A stretch of DNA of 64,000 nucleotides from Branchiostoma floridae (Eukaryota; Chordata; Leptocardii; Amphioxiformes; Branchiostomatidae): the NCBI RefSeq assembly GCF_000003815.2, contig NC_049983.1, positions 2,331,591-2,395,590 of the forward strand, written 5' to 3'. Of this stretch, positions 1 through 10,415 are shown in pieces (the first letter of the stretch is position 1; every line of letters begins with the position of its first letter). A program made the position numbers and the translations under genes. A model generated the notes under the pieces. It was not told the origin of the DNA, made no database searches, and saw only the letters and a list, made by a program, of their open reading frames with translations.

Positions 1-52
1 TGCACATATGAGAACCCATACTGGGAGAAAAAACCTACAGCTGTGATGAGTA
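1..52 (+). pseudogene. C2H2 zinc-finger linker fragment
   Basis: The first 50 bases read HMRTHTG, the end of a C2H2 finger plus linker. The frame then slips by one base (an extra G near position 26). In the shifted frame the next finger begins (KTYSCDE) and ends at a TAG. The DNA closely matches linkers in the zinc-finger gene at 3.6-4.5 kb, so this is probably the decayed 3' end of a related array lying off the left edge. Confidence 0.6.
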
Positions 53-60
53 GATGAATA

Positions 61-1066
61 CGGTTTGGAAGGTAAAAGGCAGTGAAAGGAGGGGGATGGG
101 TTCCGACTTCAATTATTGTGCTCTAGTTGATGACATTCCATTGCCCATATGGCTTTAAAATGGCTATGGTGCCAAAACACTTACACTTAAAAGACGCACT
201 ATGAAGGGTATGGGAGAATTCTCAATCACGTAGTTGAATGGAAAACACTAGCTTCACTTTGGCTTGAATGTACGATCTGCGATTTTTTTTGCCAATAGTT
301 TGTTTTTGCTTATATGAAAATAATGTGTTCAGAAATTGAATACGATACGCAATACCCCTTGTTCCCCACTATCTGGTGTTTTGATGATGTTTATGTGACA
401 GTTTTATCATGCGATATAATATACGTATCTATTACATACAATTCTGATGTGTGCATCTCTTCAAGCTTTTAGGTACTGGCATTTATTGTTTTAAGCAAAA
501 CCAAATTCAGCCTTGGGCTGCAAGGTATTTTCTTTATAAAGTTTCAAAGTTTACCCATATGTTTATCTGCTTGACCAGTGCCCTCAAAGATACTTTATCA
601 TTGATAAATGATAGATAATTTATCATTCACTGCCTGAACGTTATGCCCCCTCGAAGGGCGTTGTTCGGTATTCTATAGATGTAGATGTAATCATCATATG
701 TGAACAGTATGGAAATAAATGGGATGGGGCTAAACCAAACATGCATGCAATCACCCTTTGCCTACGTACGTTATTTCGAAACCCATTGGAGACTATGGAA
801 GAAAAAATTCCTGTGAACTCGCCAGTTACACATTAAACATATTCTTCTTAGGCGAAACAAACAAACTATTTATGAAGCAAAATTTGCCGATAAGTCGGGG
901 AAAAAAGTCACAGGAGTAAGTAAAATTGAGGACTCAGATTGACCTTTCCTGTTCGCAATACACAATTTTGATATTTGTTTTGTGTAATCGCTAAAATATT
1001 TCTTTACAAAATTTAATCTTAACGCATATATTTATCAGTGAATAGTGTAATCACCACTAAGCGCCT
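61..1066. other. AT-rich non-coding stretch
   Basis: No exon with credible splice sites or domain content was found. Bases about 625-690 resemble 2175-2240: both contain a GNACGTTATG motif and end in ATAGATGTAGATGTA-like sequence. That suggests two copies of one short interspersed repeat. Confidence 0.4.
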
Positions 1067-1166
1067 NNNNNNNNNNNNNNNNNNNNNNNNNNNNNNNNNN
1101 NNNNNNNNNNNNNNNNNNNNNNNNNNNNNNNNNNNNNNNNNNNNNNNNNNNNNNNNNNNNNNNNNN
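1067..1166. other. Assembly gap (100 N)
   Basis: Exactly 100 N, the usual placeholder for a gap of unknown size. It hides the left end of the transposon that starts immediately after it. Confidence 0.98.
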
Positions 1167-2120
1167 CTATTCGACCGGGGGGGGGGGGGGCTTTGGGGGC
1201 CTGCGCCAACTTCGATGTCCTATAAGGCCAGAACGCCTTACGCTAAAGCCACCAAATTTTGGGAGTTTTCTTAGAATATTGTTTGCAACAATTTCACGAA
1301 GTTTGAAAAAATTTCCATTTTTTCGGGTTGCCATGGCAACCGTTTGTTGACAGGCAGTTTTGCCAAAAATCAATATTTTGGGTTCTAACAATGTATTTTT
1401 CACATTTATTTGCTATATTACTGCTATTTTTTTTACATAAATAAAGCTTATATTATTTAGCATATCTTTAATAATTATATATGCATAAATTATGCTAATT
1501 TGATGACGCCATCAGCCCAAAATCAAAGATGGCGGACCGTATGGCAAGATCAAGAATAACAAGCTAAGTATCCCTTAAAATTTGTAACTACCTGGTATTT
1601 TTTCATCAAAAACCATCTAAATGAATGAATTTAGTCTATTTCCATTGCCCTTTGGGATTACTTGTTGCAAAAAATAAAGACAAAAAATTCAAGGTGGTGG
1701 ATATAATATCGCGGAGCCTAACTCGTATCTTATATGTGCATGACGTAATTTTTTGGCGTCATTATAACGTCATCGATGTTGCTATTGGCAATACAAGTCG
1801 TAATTAACATTGTTATTCTGTTATCTGCACTTGTTGTTACATTTTTTCTAGTATAACTTGAAGTTTCTGAGAATACCTTTTTTCATGGGGGTCCGGCCAA
1901 TATGATCAAATTGATGACGTCATAATTACGTCATCCTACGTCAACGTAACGTCAAACGTTAAATGCAAGTCAGATATTATGTCGATACCATGTCCTGAAA
2001 ATTTGTTAGCCCTACGGCACGTTGTTTAAGAGTTAGAGGACTTAGAAGTGGAGGGCCTCAAAAGCCCAACCCCCCCCCCCCCAGTCCAGGGATGACCTAA
2101 AAAGCCCGGTCTGAATAGGG
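1167..2120. mobile_element. Non-autonomous TTAA-flanked DNA transposon (piggyBac-like ends)
   Basis: The left edge reads CTATTCGACCGGGG followed by a G-run and GGCTTTGGGGGCC. The right edge read on the minus strand gives CCCTATTCAGACCGGGC, then a G-run and GGGCTTTTGAGGCC. These are imperfect terminal inverted repeats. The right end abuts TTAA (2121-2124), and termini beginning CCC next to TTAA are the piggyBac signature. The left TTAA would lie in the assembly gap. No transposase is encoded. A related terminus ending in GGGG at a TTAA is found at 46320-46323, and another relative lies near 48975-49025. Confidence 0.6.
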
Positions 2121-2124
2121 TTAA

Positions 2125-3540
2125 ACATAATGAGGACGATTTATTATGTATGCTAAATGAATAATTTAGTATGCACTCTCTGAGCGTTATGTTCCGCGCA
2201 TGGGCTTTGTTCAGTGCTCTATAACCGTAGATGTAGATAGGTTAATTTTTATATTTCTCACCCATAAACAAGAGTCTATTGGTGAGTCTTTGACATTCCT
2301 TCTAACGTGATGGCAGGAGACAAAAAATGCATTCTGGGAAAGTGAATACATTCACCTTCGACCTACTTCACTTTCACCTCTGACCCCACGATACGACGGA
2401 AAGACAAAGCTGCCAGCGTCATCGTTTACGTGAAGGTAAAACATAATTAGAAGGCAGGTAAGACCTAATTTCCAAGCAGATCTTGCGGTGATATTTTTTT
2501 ACAAGCTGGGGAAGGAGTTTAGCCGGCGATGAAATAAAACTCCTCTGCCGGTTAAACTTCCCCCAGCTTATGATATATCTTATGCCACCGTAAAAAAATA
2601 TTGGCTCGAATCTCTTAATTACCCACTCTGAGTAACACATCAATGGGACCTTAATATCATATCCTCTGTTGATATCTTTTTATTTTCATTGGTTAATTTT
2701 TGCTTTGCTTATTTGTTGTTTTGTTTTCATATATCTATCTATCCCTGTCATTGTAATCGTTTTTGGTGGCAGCACTAATATAAGTTACGACTTGAGTGAG
2801 TCGCCAACATGTATATGTTGCAATAAAAAAAGAAAACTCGCCCTCTTGGTCGATTCCTATGCAAAGTAGCCAGTTACCTGAGATCTGTTGGCACGCGAGG
2901 ACAGGTGGGGATATTTCACACCAAGGACGTTTTATCACATCATTGTTTATGCCCATTGTTCGTCGATGGTTGTCTGTTAAATTAGCCGTGAACACTCCAG
3001 AGGGCGTATCTTCGTGTTAGGGATTGTACGATATTCACCAGAGAGAGGGTTGGTCAGCCAGGTTATAAAAAAAGGAGAACGGGGGGGGGGGGGGGCGAAA
3101 TAACTTACGTGCGACCCTCATTACCTCCGCACGTTATGTACTTGTGTATTTGTACTTTGTAACAGTTTGGGGGGCTGTAAATGTTTTTCATATCGTTCAT
3201 TGGGCCTTAAAAAAAATCTAAAATTTAACCTTTATCAGTCCGTATTTTTTTACAGAAACATACTGTATCCATGTACTACAGCACTTGGTTGTCTGATTAC
3301 CAGAATTCCTGCCTTTTTCTTTTTGGGCGGAATAAATTTTATTTGATATGAGAAAGGTTGTGACCTAAATTAACGGGATGCGTAGATTGGAAGCGCTCAC
3401 AAAGAACTGGCTGCACCTAACTCTAGCTAAGAAAAGTATTTAAATTTTTTTTTCAAAAACATGCCAAACTTGAGTTGAAGTTATCTGATTGATTTATAGC
3501 TTGAATATCACGATGAGTTATTTAAAATGGTGTCTTCATT
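2125..3540. other. Intergenic sequence with a small foldback and G-tract
   Basis: No gene recognised. Bases 2495-2530 and 2550-2578 form an imperfect inverted repeat around CAAGCTGGGGAAG and CTTCCCCCAGCTT. A G-run of about 16 bases lies near 3080-3096. Confidence 0.4.
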
Positions 3541-3554
3541 ATTTTAGTTAAGAT

Positions 3555-4489
3555 ATGGCAACAGCAGGCCAAGGGTCTCACACCAAAGTGGAGCAGATCT
3601 GTTACCATGGGTCCCTCGCCGAGGTTCCCCTGGTTGACTGCGACAGCAAAACAAGCATTGCTGCAACCCAGACAGCAGCGCAAGATATCAAGAACTCTAG
3701 TGAGAAACACTTCACTTGTGAGGAGTCTGGCTTCAGCACAGCTCGAAACACTTTTCTGTACATATGGTAACCTATACAGATGAGAAACCATACAGGTGTG
3801 ATCAGTGTGATTATTCTGCTGCACGAAAACCCACATTAGAAGAGCATATTGCAGGAAAACACACCGGTGAGAAACCCTACATGTGTGGGGAGTGTGGGTA
3901 CAGGACAGCTTACAGGTCAGCCTTATCCCAACATATGAGAACCCATACTGGAGAAAAACCCTACAAGTGCGACCAGTGCGACTATTCTGCAGCGTATAAA
4001 TACAGTTTGAATCGACATATGACAGTAATGCATACTGGTGAACAACCCTACATGTGTGACAGTTGTGGATTCGGGACTGCTCGTAAGTTTTCTTTGTTTC
4101 AACACATGAGAACCCATACAGGAGAAAAACCCTACAAGTGTGACCAGTGCGACTTTTCTGCAGCGCGGAAACCCAACCTTGACCTCCATGTAGCAGCAAA
4201 ACACACAGGTGATAAACCCTACATGTGTGATGAGTGTGGATATAGGGCAGTTCAGAGGTGTACGTTATCCAGACATATGAGAACCCATACCGGAGGAAAA
4301 CCCTACAAGTGTGACCATTGTGACTTTTCTGCAGCAGGGAAAGCCACTGTTGACAACCATATTGCAGTAAAACACACTGGTGTGAAACCCTACATGTGTG
4401 GGGAGTGTGGGTTCAGAACAAATCAAAAATCTAAGTTATCCAGACATATGAGAACTCATTCCGGAGACAAACCCTACACGCGTGACTAG
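3555..4489 (+). CDS. C2H2 zinc-finger protein, eight intact fingers, both ends damaged
   Basis: From the ATG at 3764 an open frame of 241 codons encodes eight tandem C2H2 fingers joined by TGEKPY-type linkers. Fingers alternate between two types: CDQCDYSAA with four residues between the histidines, and CGECGYRTA ending HMRTH with three. The array therefore grew by doubling a two-finger unit. C2H2 arrays normally act as nuclear sequence-specific DNA-binding proteins. A better initiator, ATGGCAACAGC at 3555, starts a 71-codon frame leading into a first finger (FTCEES), but its second zinc cysteine is serine and a net 4-base loss near 3760 breaks the frame before the histidines. At the 3' end, a ninth finger stops at TAG (4487-4489) where CAG is expected and its cysteine codon reads CGT. 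Finger-like sequence continues to about 4550. It may be a recent pseudogene or may use the internal ATG. Confidence 0.75.
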
Positions 4490-4554
4490 TGCGACTATTC
4501 TGCAGTACAGTAATCCACTTTGGACAGGCATGTGGCAGCAAAACACAGAGGTTA
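4490..4554 (+). pseudogene. Decayed ninth and tenth finger remnants
   Basis: Past the TAG the same frame continues CDYSAVQ, a second TAA, then STLDRHVAAKHRG and another stop. This is a finger body and linker with two nonsense codons, showing that the array was once longer. Confidence 0.6.
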
Positions 4555-4590
4555 AAAACAAACAAACAAACAAACAAACAAATAAACAAA
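4555..4590. repeat. (AAAC)n microsatellite
   Basis: About eight AAAC units mark the junction between the zinc-finger remnant and the deiodinase-like fragment. Confidence 0.9.
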
Positions 4591-4602
4591 CCCAAAATAA
4601 GA

Positions 4603-4839
4603 AACATCGACATTCCCCAACACCGTTCTCTTCAAGAACTCTTAGCAGCTGCCAGAATACTGCAGTACTACGATGACCACGCCCCCTGCCCCCTTGTAGC
4701 CGACAATATGGATAACGCCGTGGCTGGAACCTACGCCTGCTATCTCGACCGCCAGTCTTGGACCAGTGGGGTACCATTTAGACAAGGTTTGCCACCGGCT
4801 ACAAAATTAATATTCGCTTACACCGTACGGGAAGAATAG
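4603..4839 (+). pseudogene. Iodothyronine deiodinase-like C-terminal fragment
   Basis: The frame starting NIDIPQHRSLQELLAAARIL and continuing APCPLVADNMDN and GTYACYLDRQ matches the C-terminal half of iodothyronine deiodinases, selenoenzymes that activate or inactivate thyroid hormone by removing iodine. The IPQHRSL block followed by AAR.LQ is especially like type 3. Seen here: 78 residues and a stop at 4837-4839. Missing: the N-terminal membrane anchor and the thioredoxin-fold segment with the catalytic selenocysteine, which should lie upstream but is replaced by an (AAAC)n tract and zinc-finger debris. An AG at 4600-4601 could be a splice acceptor, so a 3' exon is possible, but no partner exon is visible. 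The fragment is not functional alone. I am confident of the family, less of its status. Confidence 0.65.
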
Positions 4840-6784
4840 CTAATCCTTTTTAAAGTCCAACGAATAAAAAAAAAACGAATAACAAAGTTTGGAAAAAAGT
4901 TTAACGGTAAAGTTACAGAAAAAAGACGACGACGAACAAAGTGATGGTAAGAAATTATACTCATATGTGAATTACAGAAAATGATAACGAAACATACCAA
5001 AATTGAGCAGAACATAATAGAACTAGAATAGGATAGAATATATAAAACAGAGTAGATTAGCATAGGATAAGATAGATTGGAATACAGCTCCAACGGAATG
5101 TGATGGAAGTAATGCACTTGGCGTATGATATAACGTATGCGTTAGACACACGTACGTCGCATACCTACCTCCAAACTAGACTCAGTTTAGCGTGAAAGTT
5201 CATATGTGTTGGTAAATGGCATCACGAAGAAACCAAACTTTATCCTCACTTTAGTTCATGTTTGCATATTTACCAGTGAATAGATGGACATCAAAAATTT
5301 TGAGAGGTAAGCAGTGGGATATAGAATGACTGATCGAATCTGAAAGCCTCAGAGCTGGTCAACCCTGAAAATACGTTCGTTGCTTTTCCCTCCCTGTTCA
5401 TGAGCTATTTTTTGTATATTGCTCAATGAATGCAGTCAAAAGGGAAAGACATTTTATTATTAACTGTACACACAATGAAGCTGAAAGAAACAGATAATTT
5501 CAAACAGTTTTCACAATTTCATCGAGATTTTACCATTACCAAAAGGATATATTTCAAAAAGAACCAAATCCAATCATTATACATAACGTGGGGCAGTTCA
5601 TTTACCACTGCCTTCAAAGAAGAAGTCAAAACCGACAATAGCATTCTTTGTATCGTATAGTTGATTAGACCCTAGTGTTGTGTATCTTCTACTCTTAGTG
5701 TTTGAGATTGTACATGCAATTAGCCTTTGGGCATGGTTTTGTGAATAAAACTTATATTGTCTTGTCTTTGTCTTGTCTTTGTCTTGTTTTTTCTTTGCTT
5801 TGTTATAATCTATTCTTTGATTCACTGCATAAGGTTGATAACAAGGTGCAACGCACCGGCGAGCAACATTATAAGGACATATCAAAGGAACGGGATATCA
5901 ATAGCATGTGTATACACAAATTAATACATCTACATCCTCAATAAGGATTGAACTTGTTTGTAAGTACACAGAATTACTGCTAGCTTCAATAGTCTTTTGC
6001 AGACCGAAACAACCCCACGTAATGTAAAACAGCTTTCTTGCAGTGTCATCTAAGAATAAAATATGCGATTTGCAGTCAGCAAGCTCTGTCACAGTTGTTT
6101 TCCATCATAAGCATGTCTATCTTCCATTTGCACAACTTTAATTCCATTATTGTTTTACTTCGTTAGTCTACACTTATCCCGATTTTGTTTTTTATGTGAG
6201 GTCATAATGAGCAAACAGCGTCTCATCCCAGGGCGTTTACTGAAACGTCCCTTCTCTTGTGCACCTGTTAACTGGAACTGGAGTCTCCCTAACCTGTCTC
6301 TTGCTGGTTGGCGGGAGACAAACCACTACAAGTTAGGATGGGGGGAAGGTGTAGGGAAGGATACATTTCCCAATACAAATTGAAGTGCAACATCGATACA
6401 CAAATGTTATACACGAACAAACTGTCACTAAAGATGAAATTAGAAGAATATATGTTCTGATAATATGTTTAGAAATAGTCTCTTTTTGTATCAATTGTAC
6501 CAGCGAAAATGAGGAACACGGTAGTACACAACAAGTACAAAGACCGGAGAGGTATTTTTAGTCGTTTTAATTCTATTTTAATAGAAAAACTTACCAAAAA
6601 TCTATCTCTGAAATACACAATATAGTAACACTTTGTAAGTAATACTAGTTATAAATACCTAAAAGAACGGGATGCAACAAGAACGTAATAAATTTGTCTG
6701 TTGTATTTCACCCGGAGAGCAAAAATGTCATATGACCCATGTTGACCCCATATGGCATTGCTGAGTTCTGATCCGGTTATGCCA
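4840..6784. other. Intergenic sequence, no gene seen
   Basis: AT-rich. It includes a short tandem tract built on TTGTCTTGTCTT near 5755-5795. Several frames of 60-95 codons exist but show no domain, splice or codon support. Confidence 0.4.
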
Positions 6785-7690
6785 TTTGTTGTGAACTTCC
6801 AGCTCCGAAACGATAATAAATAACCTAAAATTAGGGCTCAACGACTTCTTTTCTATCTATGATTATCACCTAGACCCCTTTTAAGAATATATAAATATAT
6901 ATATAAGGTCTTGTTTCAGCCGCCTTTAAAACCGTTTCTTATGGCCATTCGAATCCCTGACAGCAAAGAAGCTTGGTCTTCTCTGTGATGTATAAAGGGT
7001 CCTAATCTGATCAAGCCTCCATGAAAGCTGCATCAACCAACAGACCCAAAAACTACGACAGCTCCTTCATGATCCGTCCGTGAGTTATTATACTAGTAGC
7101 TTTCCACAACCCGGAATGCAACAAAGGGACGACATTGAAAAAACGAACGGTAAAATGAAACATTTCAAGCTACAGTAACTTAATCCACCGATATATCAGT
7201 TGTTGAGAGTAAAAAAAACTGTGATCCCTTTAGGAAAACAGATGAGCCGGGGCCTATCGGTTTTGTACTCGGTGCGGTTTCACCTAATCTTACTTTTTTC
7301 GGCTTTTAAGCTTAAAAGTGTGTAAACAAACATAGTACTAGAAGAGCAACAGACCAATTTCCTCTGCAACAGGGTGTGTCTAAAAAAATGCGAGGTTGTC
7401 ATTTCACGCACTTGCAGAGCTTGGGACGGACAGTTTGGAAACACGTCAACGTTGATGGAACTGTTAGTTGGTAACCGTTTACTGGCAAGAACTGGTGTGT
7501 GAGAAAGAGAACATGTCAGCGTGGGTCTTCATGATACTCGCACTCGGCTGCGTCACTCCACCAGGTATATTAACAAGCCTTGGGAAATAGCTATACTTCT
7601 TTCCGTGAGTTAACATTCGGTCCCTGCGCTTTGAACAAATCAAACGACAATTTGTAGCGCTATTTATGTACTTTACACTATATCTTGAAG
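6785..7690 (+). repeat. Tandem duplication, unit 1 (promoter plus signal exon)
   Basis: This block and the next share collinear stretches in the same order. They begin CCGAAACGATAATAAATAAC versus CTGAAACGATAATGGACAAC. They then share AAGGGTCCTAAT, CAACAGACC and ACCAATTTCCT, then AGGGTGTGTC, then GTTTACTGGCAAG just before a signal-peptide exon. The second unit is somewhat shorter. Confidence 0.7.
7513..7564 (+). CDS. Alternative or relic signal-peptide first exon
   Basis: The 52-nt exon begins ATG and encodes MSAWVFMILALGCVTPP plus the first base of a glycine codon, ending at a GT donor (CCAG|GTATATT). Length, phase 1 and sequence match the signal-peptide exon at 8337-8388 ([17 protein letters not shown]). 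It is a hydrophobic secretion signal and can splice in frame to the exon at 9368. Either it is an alternative first exon with its own promoter or a leftover of the tandem duplication. Its frame and donor are intact. Confidence 0.55.
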
Positions 7691-8440
7691 GCTTCAAGTT
7701 CTGAAACGATAATGGACAACTAAAAGTTAGGAATCGATTATTTCTTTTTTTTCCTTTTCATGATCTTCAACTAGACTCTTGTGACTTTCTTGTGGAGTAG
7801 AATTTCTAAGACTGAATCTAGTGTATTCTAACACTGTAGCTTATGGTCAGACCTGACTGCGATATCAACAGGTAGGAAGACAAATCCTCTATAGGATTTA
7901 TGAAGGGTCCTAATATGACCACGTCTCTTTAAAGACTACATCAACAAACAGATCAAAAATTCGTTCATAATCCTTATTGTAGTTTTTCACAACAGACCAT
8001 GCAACGTAGGGAATACATTGAAAAGCTGAGAACGAAGGCAAAATGAAAAATTTTGCCTTTGATACATGTAATTCATCCATGGACTTTAAAGTGCATATCT
8101 GTTGTTGACAGTAGGAAAACCTACAGGGATCGCAGTTTCCTACTGTGATCAAAATACCCTTTAAACAAAACAAAAACAGTATCAGAAAAGCAACAGACCA
8201 ATTTCCTGCACTACAGGGTGTGTCAAAAACGCGAGTTTTTCTTTTCACGTATTTCTGGAACCTGGGACGTCCATGTTGATGATACTGTTAGCTCACAACT
8301 GTTTACTGGCAAGTATCGGTGAGTGCCAAGCAGAAGATGAAGGCGTGGATCTTCATGATACTCGCATTCAGCTGCGTCATTCCATCAGGTAAATCAACAC
8401 GGTTTTCTAAAAATCACTTAAGATAGCGCTACAAAATGGC
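7691..8440 (+). repeat. Tandem duplication, unit 2 (promoter plus signal exon)
   Basis: This is the downstream copy of the 6785-7690 block, diverged by many substitutions and indels. It ends just beyond the signal-peptide exon of the TSP1 gene. Confidence 0.7.
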
Positions 8441-10097
8441 GTCCGATTCATTCAAAACGCAAATTCGTTTTAAAATGGCTCGCCAAGGAGCAGATGTTAA
8501 GGTTTCACTCATGGAAAGAAAAAAAAAAGCACAATGCATGTCTGTAACTGCACGGTGACATATTCACCGTCGACAATCTTATGATTTCAGACTCGACAAT
8601 ATTTTCAAGCAGCCTGTAAAAGAAACGAATACCATCAAGTATCTAAGAAAGCCTTCTTCGTAAAGATGCAGCTGAGTTTTGTAGGACATATGCAGGACTA
8701 TCCGAAGAATATCCTTAGTATGCGATAGTACGACAGTTGCACGACGTATAAGACCCTACTCTAACTTGACCTATTGTCATGGCCTATTGTCATTCTATCG
8801 AATCTAAGAATCCCCCATCCAGTGAAGACCACTTCAAAGACTCATACGTGGCAGATTTTTGCCATGATTATCTTAAGTGGGTACTCTAATATGTACCAAT
8901 TTACAAAACACACTAATGAGCAATTTTAATCGCAGTTGTTGATACGAGATTTAAATGTTGAGCTTTTTTCTATCGCTGGACAAAATCTTATCTTGAGACG
9001 GACATGAGTTGGTATCATACTAGTATTTTAAAATTGTTCTTTTCACATAAAAAAACGGATGTTTAAATCATAACAATTGGAAACTTTGGTCAGTGTATGA
9101 GGTATTGGAGCATTGCATCACCTGCCCATATCTAAGAGTAGTTATTATGCTTTGACCATCTGCAAGCGCTTTATGTCCCACAAAAACACAACTATCCCGC
9201 TTTTACTCGACCATCTCTCTGCAAATTGTTAATTTTAAACTAGCATGTTCCCGCCAATTTAGGGGCGAGGGATATTGGACATCACCTGATACATTTATAA
9301 CATTTGAATATTTATTTTTACATTTACTCTCTACCCAAATCTCTTTCTTTATCTTGCTTTCTTTCAGGTTTCAGTTCAAAAGATGAACTTTGTGAAGCGA
9401 CAGTGCGGGGGACAAAAACCTACGCGTTTGTCGGCAGGCCACAGTTCTACAGCCCCCTCTACATGGATCAAGGTTCTCTACAGCCTATGTCTGATCTCCA
9501 GACTAGGGCAAATGATGAAAATGGTTGGTGTTTTCTTTTTTCGTGATAATATTACATTTTCTGTTGCAGCGCTGTACACAAATAAGGTAGAAGAGTACAT
9601 TTCTAATCACCATGTGGGTGTTTGTTGCCTTTTGTTCTTACATTTTTAAAACCTTTGTTCCAATTCAATTGATAGACAATGCTTCATCATATTAGAGATA
9701 TTTCTATTTGTATTTTTTTGTAACGTAGCTAGAACGTAAATTTACCGTTTGACATGTTACAGAATGTTCTAACATCGTATAACTTAATGTTCGACACAGA
9801 ACAGGCTATTGGAGCACCTCATACGTTTTGGGTTACTATATTCAATTCTGATGACATGTGTTTGTTTACAGCTGGAAGCTAGTTCTTGCCCTTCGTATTA
9901 GCTTTTCTCTGTTTTTCTTGTAGTTGATGGCGGCTGGTCTGACTGGAGCCCATGGTCTGCCTGCAGCGTGACGTGTGGAGTCGGTACGCAGACTCGGGAC
10001 CGAAGCTGCACCAATCCGGCACCAGAGCACGGCGGGGCGGAGTGTGATGGAGATGCTGAGGAGACACAAGAGTGCGACTCGGGAGTTTCCTGTCCAA
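8337..10097 (+). CDS. Secreted thrombospondin type 1 repeat protein
   Basis: Three phase-1 exons join in one frame: 8337-8388, 9368-9523 and 9924-10097. Exon 1 encodes a signal peptide ([17 protein letters not shown]). Exon 2 encodes 52 residues I do not recognise (starts [13 protein letters not shown]). Exon 3 is a thrombospondin type 1 repeat with the [10 protein letters not shown] tryptophan ladder, the [15 protein letters not shown] core and six cysteines. TSP1 domains are extracellular adhesion or matrix modules whose tryptophans are commonly C-mannosylated. All junctions are AG/GT and in phase, so at least 127 residues are supported. After exon 3 a phase-1 donor (A|GTAACT) implies more exons; none is recognisable before the Kelch gene at 10.4 kb. 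Without that splice the frame ends at TAG 10124-10126. The first exon exists in duplicate at 7513. Confidence 0.8.
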
Positions 10098-10310
10098 GTA
10101 ACTTTAAGTTCTATTGTTGTGTATAGTTTTGCATATGCAATTTCAAATCAAATAATCATTTTACTCGTTGACCAGTGTAGTACATATACATATTGGTATG
10201 GATGTGTCGACGCTTAGAGCGTAAGGCAGTAATAACAAGTTAATCATTCAAAACAGAATATTGAAAACAACAGTACATATATAAAAAAAAACCTTGAATT
10301 TTACGGTTGC

Positions 10311-10415
10311 CATTCATCTCGAGGGATGACGCCAGCACATGTACTTCTACATTATGTGGGTAATCAGTGTTCATCTACCTCCTGATTGACCCTGGGTCAC
10401 ACGATCATCATCAAC
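10311..10415 (+). promoter_or_regulatory. Conserved block upstream of Kelch copy A
   Basis: All three Kelch paralogues share, in order, CATCTCGAG, ATTATGTGGGTAATCAGT, a TGACCC/GGGTCA everted repeat (here 10387-10399, spacer 1) and the CATCATCAACATGG start context. It may be 5' UTR or proximal promoter. Confidence 0.55.

Noticed and set aside
3522..4199. 225-codon minus-strand frame under the zinc-finger array
   Set aside because: It is the antisense shadow of repeated finger codons.
4880..5000. Possible SECIS element downstream of the deiodinase fragment
   Set aside because: GTGATGG and ATGATAA words occur, but I could not fit the required stem, AA loop and quartet spacing.
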